From assembly GCA_022495995.1 (NCBI GenBank), contig JAFEMH010000336.1, positions 649,001-713,000 of the forward strand: DNA of 64,000 bases, read 5' to 3'. Within the stretch, counting starts at the first letter, position 1, and every line of letters starts with the position of its first letter. The notes beneath the pieces are model-generated. The model did no database searches, was not told where the DNA came from, and saw nothing but the letters and a program-made list of their open reading frames with translations. The position numbers and the translations under genes were made by a program. The DNA comes from Adenophora triphylla var. japonica (Eukaryota > Streptophyta > Magnoliopsida > Asterales > Campanulaceae). Positions 1 to 13,039 of the stretch are shown piece by piece.

Positions 1-3000
1 AGCATACGAGACATCGGGTCTAGTACATAACATAGCATACATGATAGACCCAATTGCCGAAGCATATGGAATACCATTCATTCTCTTTCGCTCATCGTTA
101 GTCTTAGGATATTGATTCTTGCTAAGAGATATACCATGCAACATTGGCAAATTCCCTCTTTTAGAATTTTCCATTTGGAATCTTCTAAAGACTTTGTCAA
201 TGTAAGTACTTTGACTTAAACCAATCATCCTCTTGGATCTATCTCTATAGATCTTGATACCAAGGATATATGCGGCTTCGCCCATATCTTTCATTGAAAA
301 ACACTTTCCTAACCAAGACTTAACAGTCGTAGTGCGAAACGTCATTTCCAATGAGTAAGATATCGTCGACATACAACACTAAAAAGAGTGCTACGCTCCC
401 ACTAATTTTCTTGTACACACAAGGTTCATCTTCGTTCTTGATAAAGCCAAACTCCTTGATTGCTTTATCAAAACGTAGATTCCAACTCCTAGAAGCTTGC
501 TTTAATCCATAAATGGATTTCTGCAACTTACACACCTTGTTAGAATTTTCTCGGACCGACAAAACCTTCGGGTTGTATCATGTATACATCCTCGAAGTAA
601 CTTCCCATTAAGGAAAGCTGTTTTGACATCCATTTGCCATATCTCATAGTCATAATATGCGGCTATGGCAAGTAAAATTCTAATAGACTTAAGCATAGCT
701 ACAGTGCGAAAAGGTTTCATCATAGTCTATGCCATGAATCGCTCTATATCCCTTAGCTACTAGCCTAGCCTTATAGGTGTGCACCTTCCCATCCATGTCG
801 GTCTTCTTCTTGAAGACCCATTTGCACCCTATGGTTTTTACACCTTCGGGTGGATCAATCAAGTTCCAAACTTGATTATCAGCCATGGATTGTAATTCGG
901 ACTTCATGGCCTCTTGCCATTTTTCCGAATCAGGAGCGGATATCGCTTCTTGATAGCAAGTGGGTTCATCGTTTTCGATTAACTCCACTTCATCACTTTC
1001 CATAACGAGAAATCCATATCTCTCGGGTTCGGATCATGACCTACCACTTCGGCGAAGAACTTGTGTATCTTGAACTGGTTCCACAACGGTTTGTGAACTT
1101 GGTTCGGTTCTACCATTGGTTCAATGTTGTTTTCGGGTTCTCGAATTTCTTCGAGATCTATTTTAATCCCACTGGTTCCTTTGCGAAGAAACTCCTTTTC
1201 TAAGAAAGTACCATTTCGAGCAACAAATACTTTGTTCTCGTTTCGGTTGTAGAAATAGTATCCTTTGGTTTCCTTAGGATAATCCACGAAAACACATTTA
1301 TCAGATTTAGGTGCTAGCTTGTCGGAAGTTAACTTCTTGACATATGCATCGCAACCCCAAATCTTCATGAAAGACAAACTAGGTTTTCTTCCATGCCACA
1401 TCTCATATGGGGTCTTTTGAACCGATTTGGTAGGAACTCTGTTTATAGTGAAAGCCAGCTTTCTAGTGCATGTCCCCAAAAGGATAAAGGAAGCTCAACT
1501 TGACTCATCATAGAATGAACCATGTCCAACAAAGTTCTATTCCTCCTTTCGTACACACCATTCCATTGTGGTGTTCCGGGTGGAGAGAGTTCTCAAATGA
1601 TTCCACAACTCTTAAGATGACTGTCAAATTCTTGGCTCAAATATTCACCACCTCGATCGGATCGAAGTACCTTAATAGTTTTGCCAAGTTGATTTTGCAC
1701 CTCATTTTGAAATATTCGAAATATCTTAAACGATTCACTCTTATGTTTCATTAGATAAACATATCCAAATCTACTATAATCATCGGTGAATGTTATGAAG
1801 TACCGAAATCCTCCCTAGCATCGCTACTCATAGGCCCACATACATCGGTATGTATGAGTCCTAATAAGTCGCCCGCCCTTTCACCGGTTTTGGTAAATGG
1901 GTCCTTGGTCATCTTGCCAAGTAAACAAGACTCGCATGTCTCATATGATTCATAATCATGTGAGTCCAAAAATCCATCTTTGTGGAGTTTAGAAATGCGT
2001 TTCTCGTTTATATGGCCAAGACGACAATGCCATAAGTAAGTGTGGTTTACATCATTGGGTTTAGATCTCTTATTAATGTTATAGACATCATTATCTTGAC
2101 TTTCAACATCAAGGATATAAAGGCCATTGAATGAAACAAAGAAGACAATAATGCATATCACTCTTGTAAATAGAAAATTTCTTATCACGTATAAGAAAAT
2201 TAAAACCTTCATCATCCAAAGCTGAAATCGAAATAATATTCCTACTTAAAGCTGGAACGTAATAACAATTGTTCAAAACAAGTATTAGTCCACTAGGTAA
2301 AGTAACTTCATAAGTTTCTACGGCTAATGCAGCAACTCTTGCTCCATTCCCCACACGTAGGTCCACTTTGCTTTCCTTAAGCATCCTTCTGTTCTTTAGA
2401 CCCTGCACATTTAGACAAATGTGAGTTCCACATCCGGTATTCAATACCCAAGAACTAGAAGTAGATAGGAATATATCTATAACAAAGATACCTGAAGTTG
2501 AAGCAACTCCTTTGCCCTTCTTCAGTGCTTCCTTGTATTTTGCGCAGTTTCTCCTCCAATGTCCAATCTCATTGCAATGGAAGCAGCATCGCGTCCTCTT
2601 GGGACTTAGGCTTAGCCTCTTTAGGCTTGGAAGCCTCTTTGGGCTTGGCAACCTTTGCCTTAGGATTAGCAACCTTTGCTTTTCCTTTACCCTTGAACCC
2701 TTTCCCCTTGTTAACCATTAGCACTTGGTCGGTTTTCTTCTCGACAATATTGGTTTCCGCAGTAGTCAACATTTGAACTAACTCGAAAAGGTTTCTATTC
2801 ATTCCACCCATGTTATAGTGCATTATGAAATGACTAAAACTTTTAGGTAATGAATTCAATATTATGTCGGTGGCCAACTCTTGGCTAATTGGAAAACCGA
2901 GCCTTTCAAGATGCTCAATGTGGCCCTTCAACTTGAGAGCATGGGGACCAACACTTGTCCTTCACTCATCTTGCATGAGGTCAAGGCCGCAACCGTGTTG

Positions 3001-3350
3001 TACCTCTCTTGCCTAGCTTGAACTTGGAACATTTCCATCGCCGATTGTTTAATTCGACTGTCCCCAAGTGCTCAAGATCCTTCGAAGGTTCTTGCACATG
3101 GCGGAGAGCATAAGGCAACCAACATCTCGTAGAGTCACGCTTGTGCTTCGTATATTGTTCCCTTATTGCCCTAGCAAAGCATTGGCAGCAGTTCGGGTGG
3201 AATAGGTTCATCGAGAACGCACGCTTTCTCCTCTTGTTTGAGAACAATTCTCAAACTACGGATCCAATCCATATAGTTTGTACCATTCTCTTCCAACTTT
3301 TCCTTCTCAAGGACAGATCGCAGTGAAAAGTGATTATTGTTTGATGCCAT
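1..3350 (-). pseudogene. copia-1 gag-pol, broken, runs off the left edge
   Basis: Ty1/copia polyprotein read leftwards; the 3' end is outside the window. Gag most likely starts at the ATG complementary to 3348-3350, directly downstream of the leader. Order seen: gag (about 3350-2570) with a lysine/proline-rich tail and one CCHC knuckle (CFHCNEIGHWRRNC), protease-type region (about 2480-2220) where the expected DSG reads NTG, gag-pre-integrase with an H-H-C-C finger (about 2090-1900), integrase C-terminus with the GCDAYVKKL stretch (about 1390-1310), then reverse transcriptase with [10 protein letters not shown] (about 640-610) and YVDDILL (about 380-360). Frame changes and stops occur near 3247, 2930, 2110, 1790, 1000, 690 and 320, so the copy is dead. 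The changed protease triplet is a further defect. Family assignment is secure; lineage within copia was not resolved. Confidence 0.9.
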
Positions 3351-4712
3351 TTATTCTACAAAAAGATATACATAAAATATGAACACATATAAGTAAACAT
3401 ATTATATGAGAAGTATAATGCATTTAAATAAATGCTCCCACTAAATTATACACCTTCAAATGCAAATAAGCATAATATACATTTAATGGGCTAAGATCCA
3501 ACTTTAATTCAATTTCAAGTTTGCTATGGCAAACCGCTCAAAATTAAATTAATTAGGTAGAAAACATAAATCATATCACATATATGACTCTTAGATCTTT
3601 TATGAGATCAATTCAAGACATCATATGTCTAGGCATATTTTAATCTCATCTTATGCCTTGGGTCCAAAACCATTTTGATAACCCAATTAAGTTCATTCAT
3701 ATTAAACTTATAGGAACCACCATTTCCTCATCTTGCTCGCATTCGAATAGAATCAAAGCACCTTGCTATGGCAAGCCTACCCAAAACTATCCGAATGGTC
3801 TCAAGTGTTTAATCATGAATTGGCATAAAGAACTTAAAAGTTAAATGAAGGTTCTTTAAAGGTGGATTATAAGCATATCAGAAAGATAGTCAAAATCATA
3901 CACTGTAAGTTCCCAGAAGATAGGTGAGCCACAAGGACTTCTTAAGTACCAACTCTTCCTTAGACGTAACTCTTCCTAGACATGCATAATTAGAAATCAA
4001 CTCTGATTAGGCAACATAATCCCTACCTTTTATAAACAATCAGTTTCCTTTTAAAATTTCGCGTATTTATGACTTGTTTCCATAAACAATCATAAGATCC
4101 AAAATTTACAATGTCTAAATCTAAACATATTAGGAAACTAAATATCATGTTTCAACTAAACATCTAATTAAAAATTCTTAGCATGTAAGAACAATTAAAA
4201 CATGCATCGCAATAATTATTAAAATCAAATTTTAATCAATTAATCATGCATATCAATGAATCAATCTAGCATGGCATTATAAACTCAATTTTATAACATC
4301 CAGATTTTCATATGAACATATCGATTGTAAACACAATCACGTAATAGCGTAAAAATTGAACAAACCGATTACGCCAGTTTTGGCTTATTATGTCGCGTGA
4401 CAACATCGGCCCGAGGCTTGATATGTCGCGCGACCAAACAAAGCGTATAACCTGAATTCCTCATGGCTCATCATGTCGCGCGACTAAAGTAGCCAAGTAA
4501 CAGGAATTTCAGATTCGAACCAATACAGATTACAACCAATTAAATCATATAAAACAGCCTTTTACAGATTTAATTCAGCATAATTCGAAAATGATTTTCA
4601 CATTGTTTCACATAAACAATTAAAAATTCTATCGCATACAAAACATGCATTAAGCATATAAACAATTTATATCTTAAATCTAGCATGTTAATTCAAACTT
4701 AATCATACGAAC
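3351..4712 (-). other. copia-1 untranslated leader with palindrome cluster
   Basis: AT-rich, about 1.36 kb between the primer binding site and gag, with no coding signal. Three copies of a CpG-rich palindrome, ATGTCGCGCGAC or ATGTCGCGTGAC, lie at about 4390, 4423 and 4473. Two are flanked by short outer arms of the TTGGCT/AGCCAA type. The same motif recurs inside the LTR. Confidence 0.7.
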
Positions 4713-4715
4713 GGG

Positions 4716-4727
4716 GCTCTGATACCA
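4716..4727 (-). other. copia-1 primer binding site
   Basis: On the minus strand this reads TGGTATCAGAGC, the usual plant retrotransposon match to the 3' end of initiator-Met tRNA. It is followed by CCCC and sits one base downstream of the LTR end, which fixes the LTR boundary at 4729. Confidence 0.9.
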
Positions 4728-4728
4728 C

Positions 4729-6087
4729 TGTTGGGTTTTACGGGTCCATGCGCAGCGGAATTTAAGCATTAAAACATAAAACCCAAGAAGCCCTAGGATC
4801 CGTTCTATACAATTAATTTAAATTCCTATGAGATAGAATTAAACCAACCTTGAAACGCTTTCCGGTCTTGAGCTATCGAACGATTTTGATTATGTGATAT
4901 CGAATCACAAACTTCGTTCTTCAACTTGCTTGAACTCTAGGCCTTGATCGATGAACGAGCGAAGACCCTCTTTCGGTATCCACACCTTTGAATGAATCCA
5001 AGAACAAATTCTTGATGATTGCTAGATCTAAACCTTGAAGAATATTGAGAGTATTTAAATTATAAATTTTGCTTGAAAAATTTCGGCTGACCTTTTAGGT
5101 CTGACAGAACCCTTGTATTTATACTACAATAGTAGGAATACCTCTCCTAATCGTAATAGGAGAGACGGTTCAAACCGCGTACTGGCCTATTATGTCGCGC
5201 GGTATATTAAGCCATTGGCTTAATATGTCGCGTGACATATATAGCCAGATACTGATACTCTCAATCAATCTTCCTCCGGTTTAACCAATTCATTCTAGTT
5301 GTGTGTGACCCAATAGGATTACATTATGTTGTGCAATGAGTTCGATCATATCGAACCTCATAAGACATAAGCGGACTCTAGCAAGCCATTATGTCTACCC
5401 AAATAATGTAACGTAAGAGTTCACGTTTCCAACGGTGTACTTCCATTTCTCCCTTTGTCTCACGATGTTATATTGAACACAAGTCATGGTCATTGTCAAC
5501 TTGTCTATGTTCAATGCTTTCTCGATTCCTTGAGTATAATGATAATTCCAATCATATTGGGGTACGGCCATACACTTTCATCATTATCACTCATCGAGGG
5601 GCCCAAGCAAAACATCTCTCTTTCGAGGGACAAATTCCATCTTGACTTATCATCCTTCCCATCATGAATCCGATCATGCCAAAGATAGCCTTTATGGATA
5701 TCGTGTTAAGATATCGTTTGACTAAAATCAAACATGACTTTTCATCATATGTAAGGTCATGATAATCTCAGGTCTAGGGACTAAATGAAGTAACCTTATG
5801 AGATTTACTTATAACACTTGACCATGTCATAAATCTCATGCGGGTCATATCCAGACACTTGTTCTCTAACAAGTACTCATAATTTCAATGTGCATCTCTA
5901 TGCATATAATCATCACATGATTATCCATTGACAATTATACTAATTATTCTCTTAATAATTAGGGATGCAGATTATTATTAACAAATATACAAAACACATA
6001 ATAATCAAATGATAAACATCTCATATAATAATAAATAATGTCAACACATAAGTCTATGAATCATAGGCCTAGGGCATAACACCAACA
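4729..6087 (-). repeat. copia-1 5' LTR (1359 bp)
   Basis: Minus-strand LTR that begins TGTTGGTGTTATGCCC (complement of 6087-6072) and ends CCCAACA (complement of 4735-4729). TG...CA ends and the adjacent primer site define it. The outer edge lies in copia-2 reverse transcriptase, so this is the insertion point; the other target duplication is outside the window. Two more copies of the ATGTCGCG palindrome lie at about 5190 and 5226, flanked by TGGCT/AGCCA arms. Confidence 0.9.
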
Positions 6088-9082
6088 AATATACCCATTG
6101 TCCGTGTTCTTGAAGTAGCAACAATGATCCGCCTCACATCTGATAAAATCAATGTCGTGCATGAATCCATCAAATTTCCTGTACCACTGCCTAAGAGCTT
6201 GTTTAAGGCCATACAAGCTCTTAGTCAATCTGCAAACTAGCTCCTCGCTACCCTTAGACAAGTAACCCTCTGGCTGTACCATGTAAATCTCTTCCTCCAA
6301 GTCCCCATGAAGAAAGGCCGTCTTCACATCCATCTGTTCAAGCAATAAGTTGTCCGCCACTACTATCCCCAGAACCATTCTGATAGTGGTCATCTTCACG
6401 ACCGGAGTGAATACTTCGGTGTAGTCAATACCGTACTTTTGCTGAAACCCTTTTACAACCAGTCTTGCCTTGTAACGCTTGCTACCGTCTGCTTCCTCCT
6501 TGATCCTGTAAACCCACTTGTTATGCAGCGCCTTCTTCCCCTTAGGTAGTTTAGTCAACTCCCAAGTTTTATTTGCCTTCAATGAGACCATCTCATCATC
6601 CATCGCAGCTTTCCACTTATTACAAAGCACACTACGAACTGCCTCCGCATAACATTCCGGTTCCCCATTATCTGTCAACAGCAAATAATAATTGGATGGA
6701 GTATACCTGTCAGGCGATCCACACAATCTGCTGGATCTACGCAGCGGAATATCCGGTTCTGGAGTATGTGGTTCATCTTCAGTGACCTCCTGACCGTGGT
6801 CAACATGAACTGTTCTGCTCCCACCCGAGTTAGGAATATCCACCTCTACAATATCCGGTTCCGAACTAGTGTCATCAGATGCCCCCTTTCTGTCCTTGTA
6901 CAAAACCTGTTCATTGAATACCACATCTCGACTACGAATAACTCTATGATTTTGGTCATCCCAAAACTTGTACCCGAAGTCATCCCCGCCATACCCAATA
7001 AATGTACACTTAACAGATTTAGCATCTAATTTAGTTCTCTCAGCAGAATCAACATGAACATAAGAAACGCAGCCAAATACGCGAAGAAAGGACAGATTTA
7101 CCTGCTTGCCACTCCAAGCTTCCTCTGGAATTCCGTTCCCCAATGGAACCGATGGTCCCCGATTGATCAAGAAAGCTGCCGTGTCAACTGCATATGCCCA
7201 GAACGTCTTCGGAAGTCCACACTTCAATCTCATACTTCTAGCCCGCTCGTTCAATGTTCTGTTCATCCTCTCTGCTACCCCGTTGAGTTATGGAGTCTTC
7301 TTTGGAGTCTTCTCCATACGAATACCATTCGCAGCACAATATTCCCTAAACTCACCAAGCTCATACTCCCCACCATTGTCTGATCTTAAGCACTTAAGCT
7401 TAAGTCCCGTCTGATTCTCCACCAAAGCCTTCCACTTCTTGAACACCTCGAAAGCCTTATCTTTCCCCTTCAAGAAATAGACCCAGACCTTCCTTGTAGA
7501 ATCATCAATGAAAGTCATGTAATATGACGCACCACCCAGAGACGTAACCGGAGATGGCCCCCACAAGTCCGTGTGAACCAATTCCAACTTTGCTTCCCTC
7601 AATCCCCTACCTGTCCTCGAGAAATTATTCCTCCCTTGTTTGCCAAACATACAATCTTCGCAGATCCCCACGTTGATTGTCTTCAAACCCGGTAGTAGAC
7701 CCTTGAAACAAAGTACCTTCATCCCTGTCTCACTCATGTGACCCAATCGACAGTGCCACAAATCAGTATCACCCTTGGCTGCTGCCACCGCAATACTATC
7801 CTTGGTGTTGTTCGCCAAATACAAGGTACCCTCCTTATTACCCCGAGCGATCTCACAATCCTCCTTGGTAATAACCCAGTTCTATGCAGCCGAAAGTCAC
7901 CTTGTAACCCTCTTCGTCCAACCGCCCAACCGAAAGTAGGTTCTTTTTCAAACCCGAATGTGTCTCGACCCCGTTCGGATGTAGAACCTTCCCGTCCGAT
8001 GCTCCTATCCTCGACATCCCCCTTCCCTTGATTTCCAAAGGCTCGCCATCACCTAGATAGACCTTCCCGAAATCACCGGAAGTGTAATTATCCATCTCTT
8101 CCTTATGCCCGCAAGAGTGGAATGATGCCCCCGAATCCAGCACCCATGATTCTAGTGCACTACTAACACTCATAAGCAGTACATCATCACCTTCGACTGC
8201 CACATTCGCCTGATTGCCCTTACGATTTGGACAATCCCTCTTAAAGTGTCCCAATTCCTTACAATAATATCACTGAACAGATCCCTTCGCAACCTTCGAT
8301 TTGTCCTTGGTCTCATCAGCTTTGCCCTTTCCACTCACACCGTTCTCCCTAGATTCGGTTCTCCCTTGTTTGCTAGTACCCGGCTTCCCCCTACTAGTAG
8401 TAGCTAAAGCCGCTCCCGAAGTACTTGATGTCCCCAACTTCTTCATGCGATTTTCCTCACCTAAAAGAAAGTCTTTAACATCATCATATTTCAATTTTTT
8501 CTTACCTGCTGAAGCGTTGATTGCAGTCACCGTTCCGCTCCAACTTGCCGGTAAAGAAGCTAGCAACAAGCATGCATGAACCTCGTCATCGAACTTGATC
8601 TCCACCAGCGTCAATGAATCTATGACATCCATAAATTCATCGATGTGCTTAGCCAAGGATCCTCCCTCTTTCATCTTGAGACTACCCATCTTACGTATCA
8701 AATCAACCTTATTTGCAGCAGACGGAGTTTCAAATCTCTCAGTAAGATAATCCAATAGCTCCTTGGTGGTTGTCGCCTTCCTGGTAGTCTTCGCGATCCA
8801 CTTTGACAAAGTAGATCTAACCACCCCTAAAGCCTTCTGATCCATGAGTTCCCATTCTTCCTGATCTTCATCTTCCGGTTTGACACCCTTCAGAGGCTTG
8901 TAGAGATCCTTGTTGTACAAGAGATCCTCAATCTGCATCCTCCAATATCCGTAGTCAGACCCATCGAATTTCTCAACCGCCTGTTTGTCCTTGCCCATTC
9001 TTGATTGCTTGGAACAACTCCCTTGATCTTGAAACCAAAAGCTCTGATACCAGTTGTTGTGAATATGGCCCTCCACACCCAA
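6088..9082 (-). pseudogene. copia-2 gag-pol, cut by copia-1
   Basis: Ty1/copia polyprotein on the minus strand. Gag begins at about 8995 with MGKDKQAVEKFDG and contains the YWRMQIEDLL stretch. The CCHC region (about 8270-8220) straddles a frame break. Protease has LDSGASFH (about 8145). Gag-pre-integrase carries the H-C-C finger (LWHCRLGHM, then CEDCMFGKQ). The integrase core has HTDLWGP and LRSDNGGEY. A stop at about 7287 replaces a glutamine codon just before LNGVAERMNRT, consistent with a single C-to-T change. Integrase C-terminus and reverse transcriptase follow ([10 protein letters not shown], about 6330), then the sequence stops at 6088 before the YVDD motif because copia-1 inserted there. 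The open frame crosses 27 bases into the copia-1 LTR, which is fortuitous. Confidence 0.92.
9041..9052 (-). other. copia-2 primer binding site
   Basis: Minus-strand TGGTATCAGAGC two bases from the LTR end; initiator-Met type as in copia-1. Confidence 0.88.
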
Positions 9083-9584
9083 GCAAACCTACAAGAATAA
9101 TAATCGCACACAAACCAAGCACAAGAAATTAAAGAAACAAAAAAGAACACAAGAAATTGTTAACCCAGTTCACCAATTTGATTGGCTACGTCTGGGGGCA
9201 CTACCAAGTCAGGATCTTGCACTATGTATGTAAAATATATGTTACAATGAGTTTAAGGGCGGAACATTGCTTTTATATGTGCCCCGGAATAAATAACCAA
9301 ACCCTAGCTTAAGCCCAGGAAAGAAAAGGCCCGTCAAACAAATACCCACGGTCAGGCCTTGAGGCGCCCGCCTCAAGGTGAATCATGCGGCCGCCTGGAT
9401 TTGTTCCAACTCTCGCCTGTCTCTCGGCCTTTGAGGCGCCCGCCAAGCCATGAGTCAAGCGCCCGCCTCAAGCTCCCTGTGCCAACGCCAACAACTGGAC
9501 GCGAGGCGCCCGCCTCGCCATCCCCAGGCGCCCGCCTCATACTCCTTTGAGAAATTCTCCCTTGGTTGGTCTTCTATCCCAACA
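9055..9584 (-). repeat. copia-2 5' LTR (530 bp) with palindrome cluster
   Basis: Minus-strand LTR with TGTTGGG start (complement of 9584) and CACAACA end (complement of 9055). GC-rich patch 9357-9541 holds repeated variants of GAGGCGCCCGCCTC plus GCGGCCGCC, spaced 25-60 bp, in otherwise ordinary sequence. The apparent proline/arginine-rich reading frame here is a by-product of the repeats. The next five bases (GTAAC) should be the target duplication; its partner lies outside the window. Confidence 0.85.
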
Positions 9585-10234
9585 GTAACAAATGCAAATT
9601 CGATAACCAATTGAAACATCTCGACAAATTCAGGTAACTAAAATACAATTTGCCCGAACATTAAATGTTTAAGTAATTTAGAAGCAAACATGCGCTAATT
9701 ATCCTCAATATTCTTCTAGCAAGCTCCATGTGAATTTTTAGTACGCAAGTAACTATAAAATTTTAGAAGCAAACATACGCTAAAAATATTATTTCGGGCG
9801 GGAGAGAGTAATAAATATTGCATTTTGATTATTATTTAGTTAACTTTGATTAAATATTATAAATATTTAATTATTCTCATGAAATTTAAGAAATTAGTAG
9901 TTTAATATTTTTAATAGTGAATCAAATATTAAATTTTGAATATTCTCATGAAATTTAATAAATTAGTAGTTCAATATTTTTACTAGTGTATCAAATACAA
10001 CTTCTTAGGATTATATGAAGATGATTAAAATTGCTAGTGAATTTTCTTCAAAGATCAATAAAATAGACATAAAAAATAAAAATACAATGCTTCATATTTA
10101 TTATGAAATTGATGAATAAATACTTATTAAAAAAAATAGTATCTCAAAAAACATATACATATGTGGTTGTGTAGAGTTTAATTCATAAATTACAAGTGAA
10201 GAAGATGAACCCTTCGGGTCCAAATCAATGGGCT
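9585..10234. other. AT-rich stretch, no gene seen
   Basis: No coding, tRNA or structured-RNA signal. A short duplication (AAATTTAAGAAATTAGTAG and relatives) recurs around 9885 and 9950. Confidence 0.6.
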
Positions 10235-10311
10235 GGCCCGTCAGCCCGACGTCTATCGCCGCCGGCCCGTCAAGCCCAGCGTCTATCGCCGCCGGCCCGT
10301 CAAGCCCAGCC
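10235..10311. repeat. 29-30 bp GC-rich tandem repeat
   Basis: About 2.6 copies of a unit beginning GGCCCGTCAAGCCCAGC and continuing GTCTATCGCCGCC. It belongs with GCCCG-rich sequence at 14369-14650, from which it was separated by the solo LTR at 10365-14363. Confidence 0.75.
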
Positions 10312-10899
10312 AGTATATAAAAGGCATGCCGGATCTGAAATATAAGTCACGGGTCGGGTCAAGCAGACGCGCCCCGAACCGGGCACCTACTTCGCCCCAC
10401 GTCAGGACACGCTCTGAATACGCCTTTTAAAACAATTTTTCGAAATGTCCCTTATGAAATTTATTACTTTAAAAACCTGTTTAAATGTTAAGAAACTTTC
10501 CTAACTTGCTTGTAAAGGTAACATCATTCAATCTAATACAAAACTAACTCACTCACTTTCAACCCATTTACAAACCATATACAACTTATTTACAAACCAA
10601 GAAACATTGTTCCCAAATTGAAAAATATTTACAAAATTTTTAAAGAGTACAAAAGAAGGACAATAAGTTAAAGTCTCGAAATACTATCCAAGGTTATACA
10701 TTTATATAATGTAACCTTACAAAATACCTTCTCCAAAACAATCTCCACTAGGCGCCCTCTCGATAATCCACGTGCCCTAGTCCCTGACTCGGCTCTATCT
10801 AAGAAAGCAATAAAAGGATGGGGTGAGAAAAATCTCAGCAAGTTATTATATATGCAACAATATGATATGCGATCACATTAAGCACACATATAATATCAA

Positions 10900-10901
<2 letters not shown>

Positions 10902-10971
<70 letters not shown>
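10902..10971. repeat. (AT)n microsatellite
   Basis: Uninterrupted AT dinucleotide run directly before the Stowaway at 10974; a second run lies at 11634-11671. Confidence 0.95.
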
Positions 10972-10973
<2 letters not shown>

Positions 10974-10974
<1 letters not shown>

Positions 10975-11240
10975 TCCCTCCGTCCCATAGAACATTACCC
11001 CTTTTGCTATTTTGGGCGTCCCTCTTTAAAGTCCCACTTTCCTAAAAAGGAAACCTTAAATCACTATTCTCTCCACTCATTCTCTCTCCTACATTATTTT
11101 AATACTCACAACACCATTATAATTTACTATTCTCTCCACTCATTCTCCCTCCTCCCACTCACAACACCTACTTTAATAACATTATTCCTTATTTTCCGTT
11201 CTCAATAGTAAACGTGTAATGTTCTATGGGACGGAGGGAG
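10974..11240. mobile_element. Stowaway MITE (267 bp)
   Basis: Terminal inverted repeats CTCCCTCCGTCCCATAGAAC and its near-exact complement, flanked by TA on both sides (10972-10973, 11241-11242). Non-coding; nested in the solo LTR. Confidence 0.93.
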
Positions 11241-11243
11241 TAT

Positions 11244-11597
11244 GGGTTTTGTTAGGATACCCCCTTCAAGAGTATCTTAACAAGTGGCCCATTATTTTTG
11301 GACAAAAATGTCCCTCGTTTCTCAAAGCAACCATCTATATGATGGGGGTAAAATTGTAATCATCAAAGAGAGATCTCTCTTATTTAATACTAACTCTCTC
11401 TCTCTCTTATTTAATACTAACTCTCTATCTCTCTCTCTCTCTCTCTTATTTAATACTAACTTTTTCTCTCTCTTTTATGATTACAATTTTGCCCCCATCA
11501 TACATATGGTTGCTTTGAGAAACGAGGGACATTTTTGTCCTAAAAATAATGGGCCACTTGTTAGGATACTCCTATGGTGGGTATCCTAACAAAACCC
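11244..11597. mobile_element. Foldback MITE with ~125-bp arms
   Basis: Ends GGGTTTTGTTAGGATACC and complement; arms of about 125 bp pair almost fully around a centre of CTCTCTCTTATTTAATACTAA repeats. TAT flanks both ends, but the right side is an AT run, so the target duplication is not diagnostic. Superfamily unresolved (PIF/Harbinger or Mutator possible). The open frame at 11284-11589 lies within the hairpin and is not a gene. Confidence 0.8.
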
Positions 11598-11631
11598 TAT
11601 ATATATATATATCACATTCTTAACAACACAA

Positions 11632-11633
<2 letters not shown>

Positions 11634-11671
<38 letters not shown>
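11634..11671. repeat. (AT)n microsatellite
   Basis: Second AT run, just right of the foldback MITE. Confidence 0.9.
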
Positions 11672-11674
<3 letters not shown>

Positions 11675-12473
11675 ATAAATGCAATAATGTAACACTTAGA
11701 AGGATACGGAGCCAAGATTTCATCCTCAAAAGGATATCACGATCTGAGCAACAACATCAGCCGAATAAGCGATTTCGAAACCCAATCACAGTAACAATAA
11801 ACGGGACTATGGCACAAAGTCATACCCAATGTGCAACTAGACTACCCTTGAGCTAGTTCACTACCCAAACCATGGCCAATGGATGGGCAACCTGGGAACC
11901 CAGTGTATGGATTATAACGAACTCTGCTCAGTTGCCATTATAATCCCATAACACTGCCCAACAAACAAGTACCAGCTGGACTTTCAAATATAAGCAAAGT
12001 AATCACTACTTGCTTAAACAACCAATGTATGATTTCAAAGTAGGGAACCATACCAATATAGCATATCACAATGATAGCACAATGATAACAAGTATCAATA
12101 ACAAGTAGCACTAAGGCTAAACCATCCTTGAACCAAATCAATTCAACTTACGATTCCAAAGTAGGGAACCCTATTCAAACACATCATAAAGATGTCAAAC
12201 AAATGCAAAATGTGCAACACATCAAGTATACACACTTATAATAACCCTTCAAGGTGTAACTCCAATCATATGGTAATAATAAACAAGTTAGGTTCAATGC
12301 TTCCCACCTACTTTAACCAAACATTTAAACCTCTTTCAATTTTCACAATTGGTATGTAAAAACTTCCTTTTGTTGTTCATATGTTGTACTTTGGTCAAAG
12401 TGTTTAATTGGTTGAAATCTAGGTTATCTAGTTGAACCTATAGGGATTTGAAAACAGTTCAACAAAACTGGCC

Positions 12474-12588
12474 AGGGCACGACTCGTGACCCTTTTAAAC
12501 CCTCTCTGATACAGTCGTCCTACACAAGGCACGACTGCGCACGACTGATTGCCACGACTCGTGCTATAGGGCACGACTCGTGCCCTGA
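12474..12588 (-). repeat. Palindrome cluster in gypsy solo LTR
   Basis: Copies and half-copies of GGGCACGACTCGTGCC (variants GCACGACT, CCACGACTCGTGC) in about 115 bp. The same palindrome family occurs in both LTRs of the element at 51459-60096. Confidence 0.8.
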
Positions 12589-13039
12589 ACAAAATTCAGT
12601 ACATCAGCTGAACTTCAGCAACTTCACTTGAAACCTTTCAAATCCAATTTTTTCAACTCAAACAACATTTCCAAAACGCAACTTCAGTTCTATGTAACTC
12701 AAAATGACCTCAACCATTTTCCAACTTAGCCAAAAACTAAATTTACCATTTTAACACACACCAAAACCATTTCCCAACTCAAGACAATGATTCAAAAATC
12801 ACCTTCCACCATTAAACAACAACAAAACAATTCAACTTTACCTCAAACCATCTTCAACCAAGCCAAAACCATTTTATCATTTCCAACTCCATAAAATTGA
12901 TACAAAACAACATGCAACCATAGTTTTCTTACTTCTAACTTCAAGCAATAACATGAGCATACATAGAAGGGAATTATAATAACTTACTTAAAAATGAAAT
13001 GGAAAAACTTCAACTTTTCTTCGGATGAAAATGACCCCC

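Noticed and set aside
4729..9584. Endogenous pararetrovirus (caulimovirid) sequences
   Set aside because: Domain order protease-integrase-reverse transcriptase and the LTRs show Ty1/copia; no movement protein or coat motifs.
11284..11589. Open frame in the 11244-11597 foldback
   Set aside because: Both halves are the arms of one inverted repeat with a CT-rich centre.
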